From NCBI GenBank assembly GCA_032716605.1, contig CM064506.1, positions 22,630,904 to 22,694,903 on the forward strand: a DNA stretch of 64,000 nt. Direction: 5' to 3'. The DNA is from Paralithodes platypus. Lineage: Eukaryota > Arthropoda > Malacostraca > Decapoda > Lithodidae. The translations under genes were made by a program, and so were the position numbers. This document shows, piece after piece, positions 53,386-63,189 of the stretch (the stretch's first letter is position 1; each line of letters opens with the position of its first letter). Under the pieces are notes generated by a model. It had not been told where the DNA came from. It did not search any database and saw nothing but the letters and a program-made list of their open reading frames with translations.

Positions 53386-53588
53386 TTAACCCCTTCTGTA
53401 CCGGCGACGTCATTTTAACTATATTCTGGCTACTATTAGAAACTGTCATTAGGTATAAATAGAAGCTCCAGCAATTAACAGGCTTTGAACTATCTCACTT
53501 AACCATTTTTACTTCTTAAGCTGCATAATATCGTATAAATATAGCCAGAACATAATAAAAAAGTCGTCGACGGTGCAAAAGGGGTTAA
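53386..53588 (-). mobile_element. TTAA-A MITE
   Basis: TTAACCCCTTCTGTACCGGC to GTCGACGGTGCAAAAGGGGT then TAA. Slightly shortened interior. Confidence 0.82.
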
Positions 53589-53624
53589 CCCCTTTTACAC
53601 CAACGACGCCTTCAAAAGGGTTAA
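53585..53624. mobile_element. Solo or minimal TTAA-A (two ends only)
   Basis: TTAACCCCTTTTACACCAAC then GACGCCTTCAAAAGGGTTAA: 40 bp with A-type ends and no interior, bounded by TTAA shared on both sides. Confidence 0.65.
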
Positions 53625-53834
53625 CCCCGTCTGTGCCATGAACGGCTTTCTAATTTGATTCTAGCTATATTTAGACGATATAGTGCAGTTAAAGAAGGAT
53701 CTGTTGTAGTAAAAAGGGTTAAAGTGAGATAGTTCAAAGTCTGTTAATTGCTGGAGGACTTTCTAAGCTGCATAAAATCGTCTAATGGTTGCTAGAATAT
53801 AATATAATGATGTCACTTGTAATGCAAGGGTTAA
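53621..53834 (+). mobile_element. TTAA-A MITE, complete
   Basis: TTAACCCCGTCTGTGCCATG to CACTTGTAATGCAAGGGTTA then A. Typical interior. Confidence 0.82.
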
Positions 53835-54218
53835 GGGGGTCACCTGCTTTTTTTTTTATCTTTCTCTCCTTTTCTCTCTTTCTCTGGCTTGTATCCATTC
53901 GGCCCCATTCAGCCAACTGTTTTAAGACGTTTATCCCCATCCAGGTGTCAATTTCTTCCTGGCGAGCGTCAGCGAGCCTGTATTATATGGAGAAATCCGG
54001 CTTCGCCGGAGACATTGTTCTATCGAAAAATGTACAAATTTAGCTTGCAGTCAAATCAAAAATATATATATGCTGGCTCGCTACTGCTCACCAGGAAACT
54101 ATTGACACCCGGATGGGGGTAAGCGTCTTAAAACAGTAGGCTGAATGGGGCCGAATGGATACAAGACAAAGAGAGAGGGAGAGAAAGAGAAAAAAAAAAG
54201 TGAGGTGGGCTCCCTTAA
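53831..54218 (+). mobile_element. TTAA-C foldback MITE, complete
   Basis: TTAAGGGGGTCACCTGC to GAGGTGGGCTCCCTTAA, 388 bp. Shares its first TTAA with the A copy. The open frames inside are fortuitous. Confidence 0.88.
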
Positions 54219-54316
54219 ATCTGTCAAGGGAATACATACCTCTCCGTTCCTGCCTGCAAACTTTTATTTTCCAAACAATGAATAAAACCCTTGCCTTGGT
54301 GTCTGTGCTCTTGAAT

Positions 54317-54356
54317 AACACACAGGGGGGCTGAATAACACACAGGGGGGCTGAAT
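54317..54356. repeat. Short tandem duplication
   Basis: GAATAACACACAGGGGGGCT occurs twice in a row. Confidence 0.9.
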
Positions 54357-54444
54357 ATAGTTGTGTAAAAGTTTAATTTGTGACTTTTTAATATCTATTC
54401 TTTTGGCAAAAATACAGGTTGGCGCAGAAATCGGTTATCTAGTG

Positions 54445-54767
54445 GATTAAAGGGATATATATATATATATTTACTGATCACTTTGTGTTTCTAGTTTCTT
54501 CACTAGACATCCATAAAGATTTAAAAAAGAATCCCCAAGTCCCCCCGTGGAGATATGCTTCTGCATTGTTTGGTGGAAAGAACAAAACAAAACTCATACA
54601 CAGGTATAGCAGCCCTTTTGGGCCATTTAGGTGTCATTATTTTCCTGGCGAGCGATAGCGAGCCTTTAATTTTGGAGGAACCCGGCCGAAAAATGTACAC
54701 ATTTGTCTCGAATGGGGATCTTGAGGATAACTTATTACGCTTGAGGAGGTCTAGGAAGGAAAGTAAA
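54445..54767. mobile_element. Two TTAA-B fragments head to head
   Basis: 54445-54545 matches the B right end in reverse orientation (TTCACTAGACATCCATAAAG). 54615-54767 matches the B right half in forward orientation (CCATTTAGGTGTCATTAT, GGCGAGCGATAGCGAGCC, GAGGAGGTCTAGG). About 70 bp lies between. Confidence 0.68.
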
Positions 54768-54776
54768 ACAACTCTC

Positions 54777-55170
54777 TGCAATCTCTCTCTCTTCGCCGCA
54801 ATGTTGCATATCTCTCGCTATTCTATCGCTACTACAATAATCAGTGTTCCTCGGAGCTTTCCCAGTGTATACCACCTCCTCTACGTAGGGTAACTAGTAC
54901 CCGCCTTGCAACACAAGCCCACCCCTACTCTGTGCAACTCTCCAACCCACGAGTGAAACGCTATTCTCAGACTTTCTTCTATTCAACTGCTGAGCTCTGG
55001 AACTCTCTCCCAGAATCAGTCTTTCCCTCTTCCTATGACTTAAATTGCTTCAAACTCCGTGTGTCCAGGCATTTTAGCTCGAACGTCCCTTGATTTTGGC
55101 CCGGTCACTGTCAACTCTGTGGCAGGCACTCTCTGCAGGCAGTTATGCCCTTTGTCTCCCTCATTCACAT
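54777..55170 (+). mobile_element. LINE reverse transcriptase C-terminal remnant and 3' end
   Basis: Nearly the same sequence as the minus-strand copy at 42.4-42.9 kb: LCNLSLFAAMLHISRYS, a later AELWNSLPESVFP stretch, then CTCCCTCATTCACATAG and an A-rich tail. It lacks the upstream SGIPQGSV part. Frameshifted, not functional. Confidence 0.72.
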
Positions 55171-55314
55171 AGAAACAACAAAAAATATATATACTGTATA
55201 TATATAAACACTTAAATCCAACAATACATAAACCCCACCCCTTCAAAGATTTATAATATATTGTTTGGTTTTCCCGTATTTATCTCCAGCATATCCGGCC
55301 TCCTTTTCCTGCCT

Positions 55315-55531
55315 CTCCTGTATCGGCGACGTCTATTTTACTCATATTCTAGCCATGTTTAGACGATTGCATTCAGTTTAAAAAGAGCCTCAAGCGAGTA
55401 AAAGGCCTTGAACTATCTCTCTGAACCCTTTTAAATACCGCATATCCTTCCTAAACTGATCAAAATAGTCTTAATTTAGCTAGAATAGAATGAAAAGGAC
55501 GTTTCCGGTACAGAAAGGGATATCGTTACTG
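55315..55531 (-). mobile_element. TTAA-A MITE, eroded ends
   Basis: CTCCTGTATCGGCGACGTCT to TTTCCGGTACAGAAAGGGAT. No TTAA at either end. Confidence 0.75.
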
Positions 55532-55557
55532 TAATTGCTATCTACATCCGATTGTTG

Positions 55558-55692
55558 CTTTATATACAGCCTCACGAAGCTTTATGTTAGCTTTATATAC
55601 AGCCTCACGAAGCTTTATGTTAGCTTTATATACAGCCTCACTAAGCTTTATGTTAGCTTTATATACAGCCTCACGAAGCTTTATGTTAGCTT
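55558..55692. repeat. 33-bp minisatellite, 4 units
   Basis: GCTTTATATACAGCCTCACG then AAGCTTTATGTTA, one unit with CACTAAG. It yields a periodic open frame that is not a gene. Confidence 0.95.
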
Positions 55693-55798
55693 TTATCTTT
55701 TATGTTTGTATAATTGTTATTTTTGCATTTAAGTTTTTATTTAGCCAAACAAATCTATACATTGTAAAAAAGGTACTTATTTCATATTTCACAAAGGA

Positions 55799-55930
55799 TG
55801 TCAATGTCCTGATGGTGTAATGCTTAGAGTGCTTAACATCTGTGTGTGTGGTAACCCAGGTTCGAATCACGGTGGAACACAATCATGCTTTCATTAATTT
55901 CATTGGGAGTTGTTTGGCGTTGGAGTGAAA
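55799..55930 (+). mobile_element. tRNA-derived SINE
   Basis: CCTGATGGTGTAATGCTTAG, B box GGTTCGAATCACGG, then TTCATTAATTTCATTGGGAG and TTTGGCGTTGGAGT. Confidence 0.8.
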
Positions 55931-56004
55931 TTATTAAAATAGGTTGCCTTATGAGAGTGAACAATCTTAAAAAGACTTGATATCCAGTATTCGATAAATG
56001 GATA

Positions 56005-56628
56005 TTAAGGGGTGTGCCCTGCTTTTATTAAGGGGTGTGACCTGCTTTTATTAAGGGGTGTGACCTGCTTTTATTAAGGGGTGTGACCTGCTTTTATTAA
56101 GGGGTGTGACCTGCTTTTATTAAGGGGTGTGACCTGCTTTTATTAATGGGTGTGACCTGCTTTTATTAAGGGTGGTGACCTGCTTTTATTAAGGGGGGTG
56201 ACCTGCTTTTATTAAGGGGTGTGACCTGCTTTTATTAAGGGGGGTGACCTGCTTTTATTAGGGGGGTGACCTGCTTTTATTCAGGGGGGTGACCTGCGTT
56301 TATTAAGGGGGGTGACCTGCTTTTATTAAGGGGTGTGACCTATTTTTATTAAGGGGGGTGACCTGCTTTTATTAAGGGGTGTGACCTGCTTTTATTAAGG
56401 TGGGTGACCTGCTTTTATTAAGGGGGGTGACCTGCTTTTATTAAGGGGGGTGACCTGATTTTATTAAGGGGGGTGACCTGTTTTTATTAAGGGGGGTGAC
56501 CTGTTTTTATTAAGAGGGGTGACCTGCTTTTATTAAGGGGTGTGACCTGCTTTTATTAAGGGGTGTGACCTGCTTTTATTAAGGGGTGTGACCTGCTTTT
56601 ATTAAGGGGGGTGACCTGCTTTTATTAA
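56005..56628 (+). repeat. 23-bp array built from the TTAA-C terminus (about 27 units)
   Basis: Unit TTAAGGGGTGTGACCTGCTT then TTA, matching the outer end of TTAA-C. GTG and GGG variants are mixed. The last unit is the actual left end of the C element at 56625. Confidence 0.95.
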
Positions 56629-56973
56629 GGGGGGTGACCTGCTTTTATCTCTGTCTTGGTTGTATCCATTCAGCCCCATTCAGCCTACTGTTTTAAGACA
56701 TTTATCCCCATCCAGGTGTAATTTCTTTCCTGGCGAGGGATAGCGATCCAGCATTTTATGTAGAAATCCGGCTTCGCCGGAGACATTTTTCTATCAATAA
56801 ATGTACAACTTTAGCAAGCTGTCTAACTCATTATCCAACATATGGTTGTTCGCTATCGCTTGCCATGTATAAATCGACACCTGGATGGGGATAAACGTCT
56901 TAAAACAGTAGGCTGAATGGGGCCAAATGAATACAACCCAGAGAGAGAAAAAATAGCAGGTCACCACCCTTAA
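56625..56973 (+). mobile_element. TTAA-C foldback MITE, directly after the 23-bp array
   Basis: TTAAGGGGGGTGACCTGCTT to AGCAGGTCACCACCCTTAA, 349 bp. The CT-rich subterminal stretch is shorter than in other copies. Confidence 0.86.
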
Positions 56974-56994
56974 TCGTAGTCATGTATTTAACAT

Positions 56995-57682
56995 TTAACC
57001 CCTTCTGTACCGTCGACGTCTTTTTTGTTTTATTCTAGCTATTAGACGACTTTGTGCGGCTTCAATACCGGTGTCGTCCTCTTAACTTTATTCTGGCCAC
57101 TATTAGATGATTTGGTTCAGTTTAAAAAGAGCCTCTAGCAATTAACAGGTTTTGAACTATCTCACTTTACCATTTTTAATATGGTGATGGGCTAGTCTAT
57201 CAGAGTGAGAACTGAGCGATCTCTGCCATACCCATAGCTTACTCTGACTGTTCCTTTTACTTCTATATTTTCTAGATCTCAAGTGACGGCGTCTCTACCG
57301 TGGATTGACCTCCCAATCTACCAAGATTGGAAGCCAAAGCGTCACATTTTTCCTTTGCCCCTCGACTTTCTCTTCATAATTGCTGAGGGGCACAGGGCCC
57401 TGGGTGGGGCTTTGGTTTCCCGGGCGTTTCCGCACCCTCCTCCGCTCCCCGCCATGGAGTAGCTTCAGTCACCCAGGCTTTATTGTGGTCGGCAGGGAGG
57501 GTTCTGTGGGGGCGCTCGGTTATGGCCTTGGCCTTGCTCGGGGCCTTGGGGCTGTTCGGCCAGGCAGCTTGGGGAACAACAACAACAAAAACAACAATTT
57601 TTAATACCACTGCTAGTTTTAAACTGCACAAAATCGTCTCAATATATTATCAGCAGTACGTCGCCGGTACAGTAGGGGTTAA
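56995..57682 (-). mobile_element. TTAA-A MITE split by an AAC-tailed retroelement
   Basis: TTAACCCCTTCTGTACCGTC at the left and ACGTCGCCGGTACAGTAGGG then GTTAA at the right. A sequence stops at 57181 and resumes at 57597. A second internal A-like start (AATACCGGTGTCGTCC) near 57065 suggests two fused copies. Confidence 0.8.
57182..57596 (+). mobile_element. AAC-tailed retroelement, 415 bp, with 10-bp target duplication
   Basis: Flanked by ATTTTTAATA at 57172-57181 and 57597-57606. Ends in GGGGAACAACAACAAC-type tail. The last about 215 bp match 1406-1624. Probable 5'-truncated non-LTR element or SINE. The Gly/Leu-rich open frame is not conserved between copies. Confidence 0.75.
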
Positions 57683-58012
57683 GGGGAGGTTTTTAGTTCG
57701 TTCCCTAGAATTCCATCAATCTTAAAATTACACCCCCTAGACCCCCTTTCAAGATAAATTTGTACATTTTTCGGTAGAAAAATGTCCCGGCTGAAAGTCG
57801 GTTCCTCTTTAAATACCAGGCTCTGCTATCGCTCGCCAGGATAAAAATCGACACCTGAATTGCACGAAAGGTCGTTAATATGGGGTGAAAGTTCTTAAAA
57901 ATCGCTAAACTAATCGGGAAAAAACGTGTTTTAAATATCAAAAGCAATGGGGCTAAACATGAGGGAGAAAGGGGTCAAGAAAAAAATCCCTCAAGTGGAG
58001 ATCTCCCCTTAA
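57679..58012 (-). mobile_element. TTAA-B MITE, short subfamily, complete
   Basis: 334 bp, TTAAGGGGAGGTTTTTAG to AAGTGGAGATCTCCCCTTAA. Shares TTAA with A sequence on both sides. Confidence 0.87.
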
Positions 58013-58154
58013 GCAGGATATGTGTTAGTACAAATGGTTAAGTGAGATAGTTCGAAGCCTGTTAATTGCCGGAGGTCCTTATTAAACTGAATAAGATCGT
58101 CTAATGCTTGCCAGAATAATATAAAAATTATATCACCGGTACTGAAGGGGTTAA
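58009..58154 (+). mobile_element. TTAA-A MITE, right two-thirds
   Basis: Begins at an internal TTAA of the A consensus (TTAAGCAGGATATGTGTTAG) and ends TCACCGGTACTGAAGGGGTT then AA. Confidence 0.75.
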
Positions 58155-58168
58155 TCGTAGGCAGGTAT

Positions 58169-58502
58169 TTAAGGGGAGGCAGTTGGTTTTTCGAGTCCTC
58201 CTCCTCCTCCTCCCTCATGTTTGGCCCTATTAGTTATGAGATTTCAAGACATTCATCTCATTAGTTTGGCGATTTTCAGACCTTTTGCCCCATTCCTTTG
58301 CCAATATTAAGACCTTTCGTGCCATTTAGGTGTCGATTGTTTTCCTGGCGAGCGATAGCGAGCCTGTATTTGAAGAGGAATCGGCCTTCGGCCGGGACAT
58401 TTTTCTACCGAAAAATGTACAAATTTATATCGAAGGGGGGTCTTGTGGGTGTTTTTTTAATCTTGATAGAGGTTTAGAGAGCAAACTAAACCCCCTCCTT
58501 AA
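58169..58502 (+). mobile_element. TTAA-B MITE
   Basis: TTAAGGGGAGGCAGTTGG to AAACCCCCTCCTTAA. CGGCCTTCGGCCG and ACATTTTTCTACCGAAAAAT are intact. Confidence 0.85.
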
Positions 58503-58555
58503 ACCATTGAGCCGAACCAGTAAATTATGCTGCACAATACCGCCTGAGCTCCCTT

Positions 58556-58688
58556 AACCTTTAACTGGCTTGGTGGTGTAATTGGTTAGAGTGTTTAAAA
58601 TCTGTATGTGGAGTCACAGGTTTGAATCCCGGGAGGATCATATGCGTTCATTAATTTCATTGGGAGGTGTTTGGTGTTGGGAGTTAAT
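58556..58688 (+). mobile_element. tRNA-derived SINE
   Basis: GGCTTGGTGGTGTAATTGGTTAG (A box region), B box GGTTTGAATCCCGG, then TTCATTAATTTCATTGGGAG and TTTGGTGTTGGGAG. Confidence 0.82.
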
Positions 58689-58815
58689 TTTGATTACTTA
58701 GATTTTTCCATGTTCGTGTTCATATCATAATGTTTCGTTCATTCTTCCTTGTCATTTAGTTTCGCTCATTTATAGAATCATAAAAATATTAATTGTTCGC
58801 ACCCGTTCCCTGTGT

Positions 58816-58817
<2 letters not shown>

Positions 58818-58885
<68 letters not shown>
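58818..58885. repeat. (CT)n microsatellite
   Basis: Pure CT run of about 68 bp. Confidence 0.98.
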
Positions 58886-58888
<3 letters not shown>

Positions 58889-59087
58889 TGGCATTAGCAT
58901 ATACAGTATTTTTTTTCTGCAGTGCCAAATATTCCTTGCACCTCTTCCCACTCTCTCGTTTAGGAAAAGTGTAGCTCTCAAAGGACTCAGGCTGTATTTT
59001 ATTAAAGTATGTAAATATATAATATGTAAATGTATGCTGTATTCAACTAAAGACGAAAAGAATACCTTAGTCTCAATTTCAATCTCA

Positions 59088-59105
59088 CTCTTCTCTCTCT
59101 CTCTC

Positions 59106-59181
<76 letters not shown>

Positions 59182-59205
59182 TCTCTCTCTCTCTCTCTCT
59201 CTCGC
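59088..59205. repeat. (CT)n microsatellite with CACT interruptions
   Basis: About 115 bp of CT with two CACT interruptions. Confidence 0.98.
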
Positions 59206-59677
59206 CTTCCAATCATACCTATTTTTCAGACTCGCTTCTTTCTCTCATCCATCTCATCAAGCCATCCAGGTATATTTTCCTGTGATAATCGATGGGCAAC
59301 TGTCTTTTGGCATAATGCCAGTGATATTTCGTACTGATATCATGAATTAGACAGAATGTACGGGTTCTATTGCTACTTTTACTACTACTACTACTATTAC
59401 TACTATTACTACTACTATTACTTCTAGTATTGCTGTTACTATTATGATTATCAATACAAATAATACTCTTAGATTGTTGCATTCTTACAAAACTCAAATT
59501 CATAAGAGGCCGGATTAACACAAACACAAAAAACACTGCCAGGAACAAATGACAGTACATAAGAACACAAGAAAGCCCCACACACGGCAGATCCCTTACC
59601 CACCCAGCCCATCTCGTCCCTTTACTGTTGCTCACTTTTGTTATTCTTTACCTCCCTAACATTGTCCACGCCGCTCT
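59206..59677. other. Unclassified DNA with a TAC/TAT-type run
   Basis: CTACTACTATTACTACTATT near 59380-59435. No family match. The Ser/Asn-rich frame on the minus strand reflects this run. Confidence 0.5.
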
Positions 59678-60218
59678 TTAACCCTTTCTGTACCGGTGAC
59701 GTCTCATGTACTTTATGCTTGCTACTGCGTTAGACGATGTTATTAAGTTTAAAAAGGGCCTCTAGTAATTAACAGGCTTCGAACTATCTCACCTCTCCCA
59801 TTTTACTACCTTAGCTCCTTCTTAAGGGGAGATCTCCACTTGAGGGATTTTTTTTTCTTGACCCCTTTCTCCCTCATGTTTATCCCCATTGCTTTTGATA
59901 TTATAAAACGTTTGCCCCATTAGTTTAGCGATTTTAAGAACTTTCACCCCATATTAATACCTTTCGTGCAATTCAGGTGTCGATTTTATCCTGGCGAGCG
60001 ATAGCGAGCCTGTAATTTAAGAGGAACCGGCCTTTGGCCGGTAAATTTTTCTACCGAAAAATGTACAAATTTATCTTGAAAGGGACTCAAGGGGTGTAAT
60101 TTTAAGCTTGATGGAGGTCTAGGGAACAAACTAATAACTACCCCTTAACTTGCACAAAAATCATCTAAATATAGCTAGAATATAATACAAAATAAGTCGC
60201 CGGTACAGAAGGGGTTAA
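59678..60218 (-). mobile_element. TTAA-A MITE split by a B element
   Basis: TTAACCCTTTCTGTACCGGT at the left and GTCGCCGGTACAGAAGGGGT then TAA at the right. A sequence stops at an internal TTAA (TCCTTC-TTAA) and resumes after the B copy (TTAA-CTTGCACAAAA). Confidence 0.88.
59822..60148 (+). mobile_element. TTAA-B MITE, short subfamily, nested in an A element with TTAA duplication
   Basis: 327 bp, TTAAGGGGAGATCTCCACTT to AACTACCCCTTAA. Removing the element and one TTAA restores TCCTTCTTAACTTGCACAAA, which matches uninterrupted A copies such as the one near 13690. Confidence 0.92.
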
Positions 60219-60384
60219 CATTGAACAGTGTCAGGAGGGTTTTTTCTATCTATTTTAACTGGCAATTGGCGAGCTCATTCGATTTTGGAAGAATCTAGGG
60301 TGTTGTAAAGGCTCTCTCTCTCTTTTAAAATGTATCGTCTTTCTCTTCTCTTGTCAAAACCTCAAATAGTAAATATTGATTCAT

Positions 60385-60700
60385 CTTATGTGCTATTAAA
60401 AAAATCAATAAAAGAGCAAAAATAATCCTATCATTAATATACAGGCCCCCAGCCCAATCAGTGCAAACCGCTCAAGAAATTTACGAGCAAATTGCAAAAA
60501 TAAGTAACATACACGTTACTATATTTGTCGGCGACTTTACTTTACCAGTGACCAAGTGGGGCGACACTCTTACTTCACACCGATCCGGAACACGATCTGT
60601 ATGCCAAGCCTGGGTCAAGAACAAGCTTACCTCTCATTCAATGTGTTTCAAATCACTCCAATGCCCGCGTGGAATAATGTTTTCTTGAGTCCTTGTGACT
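60385..60700 (+). mobile_element. Decayed LINE endonuclease fragment
   Basis: Translation near 60440-60560 gives YRPP-like residues, then EIYEQIAKIS and IFVGDFTLPVTKWGD. This resembles the VGDFN.P...W motif of the apurinic-type endonuclease domain of non-LTR retrotransposons. After about 60585 the similarity continues in another frame (EQAYLSFNVFQ). Frameshifts and the missing catalytic context show a dead copy. Confidence 0.6.
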
Positions 60701-62681
60701 TGGCACAAACAAAAGAAGATCGTTAATATAATTTCGCGCTGCCATGAATCTCAAGCGCCCAGGGCACGCACTTCCTTTCTCCAACGGATCTTTCCCACAT
60801 TATCCTACCGGAAAATAACTGTTGCAAACACCTTGGAAATACAGCAGTGTTTTGGAGGGCAAGTAACCGCGCTACGCAGCAGGGGTTGCATGATCTTGTT
60901 GTTGGCTTGTTTTTCCTTATGTACTCTTCTCCTTCTCTGCTCGAAGTTCTCCTCCTTCTCTCTGTCTGCTGTCTCTCTGTCTCTGTCTCTGTCTCTTCTG
61001 TCTCTCTCAGTCTCTAGATCTATCTCTCTCTCTAAGTCCTACGGCCCGATCTTCATCTCTCTCCTCTCTCTCTCGCATCTGGCTAGGAGCTGCGCATCAG
61101 CTATTAATGAGTGGTGGGAACTTTGCTCAGGGAAGGACGATGAAAAACTATCCGAGGCTACAGGGGGACTGGGCTCCCTCCACATTCAAAACTGAGGCTG
61201 GTGGCAATAGCGATGGGGAATGGGGGGAGTATGCTTTTCGAAGGGGGAAAGGAATATTCTTATCCTATCTGACAGGCAGGGCGGCCAGAGTTGGAAAAAG
61301 CTATCTCTTAGCCGCCACCAACCACACCTATCCATATTTCCTTGTAGCAAGGATATCAGACGGGGGACTTCAAATGTGTAAACGGGGAGAAGGGGGCTAG
61401 GGGTCAAATTTGCCTGGGGATTTCCTTTCATCATGCTAGGCATCCCGGGCAATGGAAAGGGCAGATAAAGCTTGCGCAAGGAACGCCACAGAGAAAGAAG
61501 AACCTGATACATATTCGTGAACTGTCATTGAAACAAATGAGAACTATAATTTAAAAGACACAAGAAGGAAAGAGTGGATGAAAAGGGACAGAGCTTAGGG
61601 GAGCATCATAAAAATTAGCCCAGCGCGATCTATCAAAAACTACTACAATAAAGCTCATAGCATTTACGAGCACCCAAATGACACCCTATGGTAAAACGTA
61701 CAATCGAGTAGGTGGGTAGACCCTCAGTAGCATGCCAAGGAATAGAGGCCTTGGGCTATTGTTGATCCATGGCAGCTGATATTGGCAGGTAGAAAGAAGA
61801 GGCACAGGCAAAAAAAATGTAGGGTTTGGGCAGAGCTCTCGCAACAAACATCTCTCCAGTCGAGGCACGTATATTCCTGGAATGGCCCCCATGGATTAGG
61901 GTAATACCAGGAATAATCAGATTAACGGCACAATTGAGGATCAAGCAATATAACATGCTAAAGAATAACGTAATTCAATTACATACTAAACAAAACCACA
62001 AAGAACTATTGCCCCCCTCCCCGTACCCACAATAATATGTAGCGGTAAACATGAAACATGAACCTTATAAGTATGGCACACACCTTGCCTTCCACACATC
62101 TCTTCTTTCTTACAATGGTCACAATGCTTAAACCCGCTTTGTAACGACGCCGCTCTACACCGATTTTCATATTAGTTCATATGATTTCATGGTTCACACT
62201 TATTCTTACCAGTCATGTATTTGCTTTTAACTTTATCCCATGTCTATTCTCATTTAATAGATTGACCAATGTAAAGTAATATACATATCCGCCTGAGCCT
62301 TCTAAACACAGTATTTATTAAAATAATCTGTAAAGTGCCATTCATATCCTTTTGGCGAAGGGGGGGCCAATATACATGACCCTTGGGGCAGATGTAAGCG
62401 CTAATCATAATTGTCCTTCAAATATTCTCGGCTAATGGTTTTGACCATAGTCAATTAATAGTACCTTCGGATACTGCGGTCATATTCCCCTCCGCGGAGG
62501 ACTATTAGTATTCTTCGCTTCTGAATTATTGTTTTTTGCTTACTAAACATAATTGAATCTTAGATCTTTTGCAATGTATTACAGTTTGCCTATCTTTACT
62601 TATTGATATGTTGTGTCAGGTACGACTGAAGCGATAGCTGCTGATATTTCTGATAGACTTGCGTTGACAATAGCAAACTTT

Positions 62682-62690
<9 letters not shown>
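60701..62690. other. Unclassified DNA, about 2 kb, with a CT-rich stretch
   Basis: CT-rich at 60950-61075. The rest has slightly higher GC than average and several open frames up to 166 codons, none with a domain I can recognise. It may include further decayed retroelement. Confidence 0.4.
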
Positions 62691-62718
<28 letters not shown>

Positions 62719-62731
62719 TTTTTTTTTTGTT
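62684..62731. repeat. Poly-T tract
   Basis: About 45 nt, almost all T. Confidence 0.97.
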
Positions 62732-63140
62732 TAACTACCCATATTTATTTTTTTATCTTCAGTACTAATGGCTGGGGCCTTAAACAAACTTAATTTATAT
62801 GGTATGTATGTTCTCCACCACTCACCCAACACATACACCACACACAGCACATCACACCTCCCCTTTCACAACTTTTGCCCTCCTCCCTGGAGTACGCTAC
62901 CGTCCTCCTCCTCCTCCCCCCCCTACTCCCTCGCTCCTCTTCCCCCACCCATTCATTCCTCTACCCTCCTGACAACCCCCCTCCCGCTCTGCGCTGCTCG
63001 GGGGGGGGGGGCCCATAACCACACACGCATATCTAAATATTATACTTACTAACCTACGGCATGTAAAATCTTCTCCCACTGGTCATATTGCGCCAACTAT
63101 CCCGGCTCTCATAACCATTAATTCGTAATAAGAAGTTGAA
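62732..63140. other. Unclassified DNA with C-rich and G-run segments
   Basis: CT/CCT-rich at 62880-62995 and a G run at 63000-63011. A splice-acceptor-like TTTTTTTATCTTCAG at 62747-62761 and GTATGT near 62801 are noted but not called as an exon. Confidence 0.4.
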
Positions 63141-63189
63141 CCATGTAACTACATGTTTGTAAAATATTTGTATTACAATAAATTTCGCA

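Noticed and set aside
53789..54122. Recurring similar open frames (WLVSIRP..., FPIQVSI...) in several places
   Set aside because: They recur because TTAA-C copies recur. Frames are broken differently in each copy and the sequence is palindromic, so they are not conserved proteins.
62747..62806. Possible small exon between TTTTTTTATCTTCAG and GTATGT, coding MAGALNKLNLYG
   Set aside because: Acceptor- and donor-like strings are common in T-rich DNA. No homologous protein is recognised and no neighbouring exons are visible.
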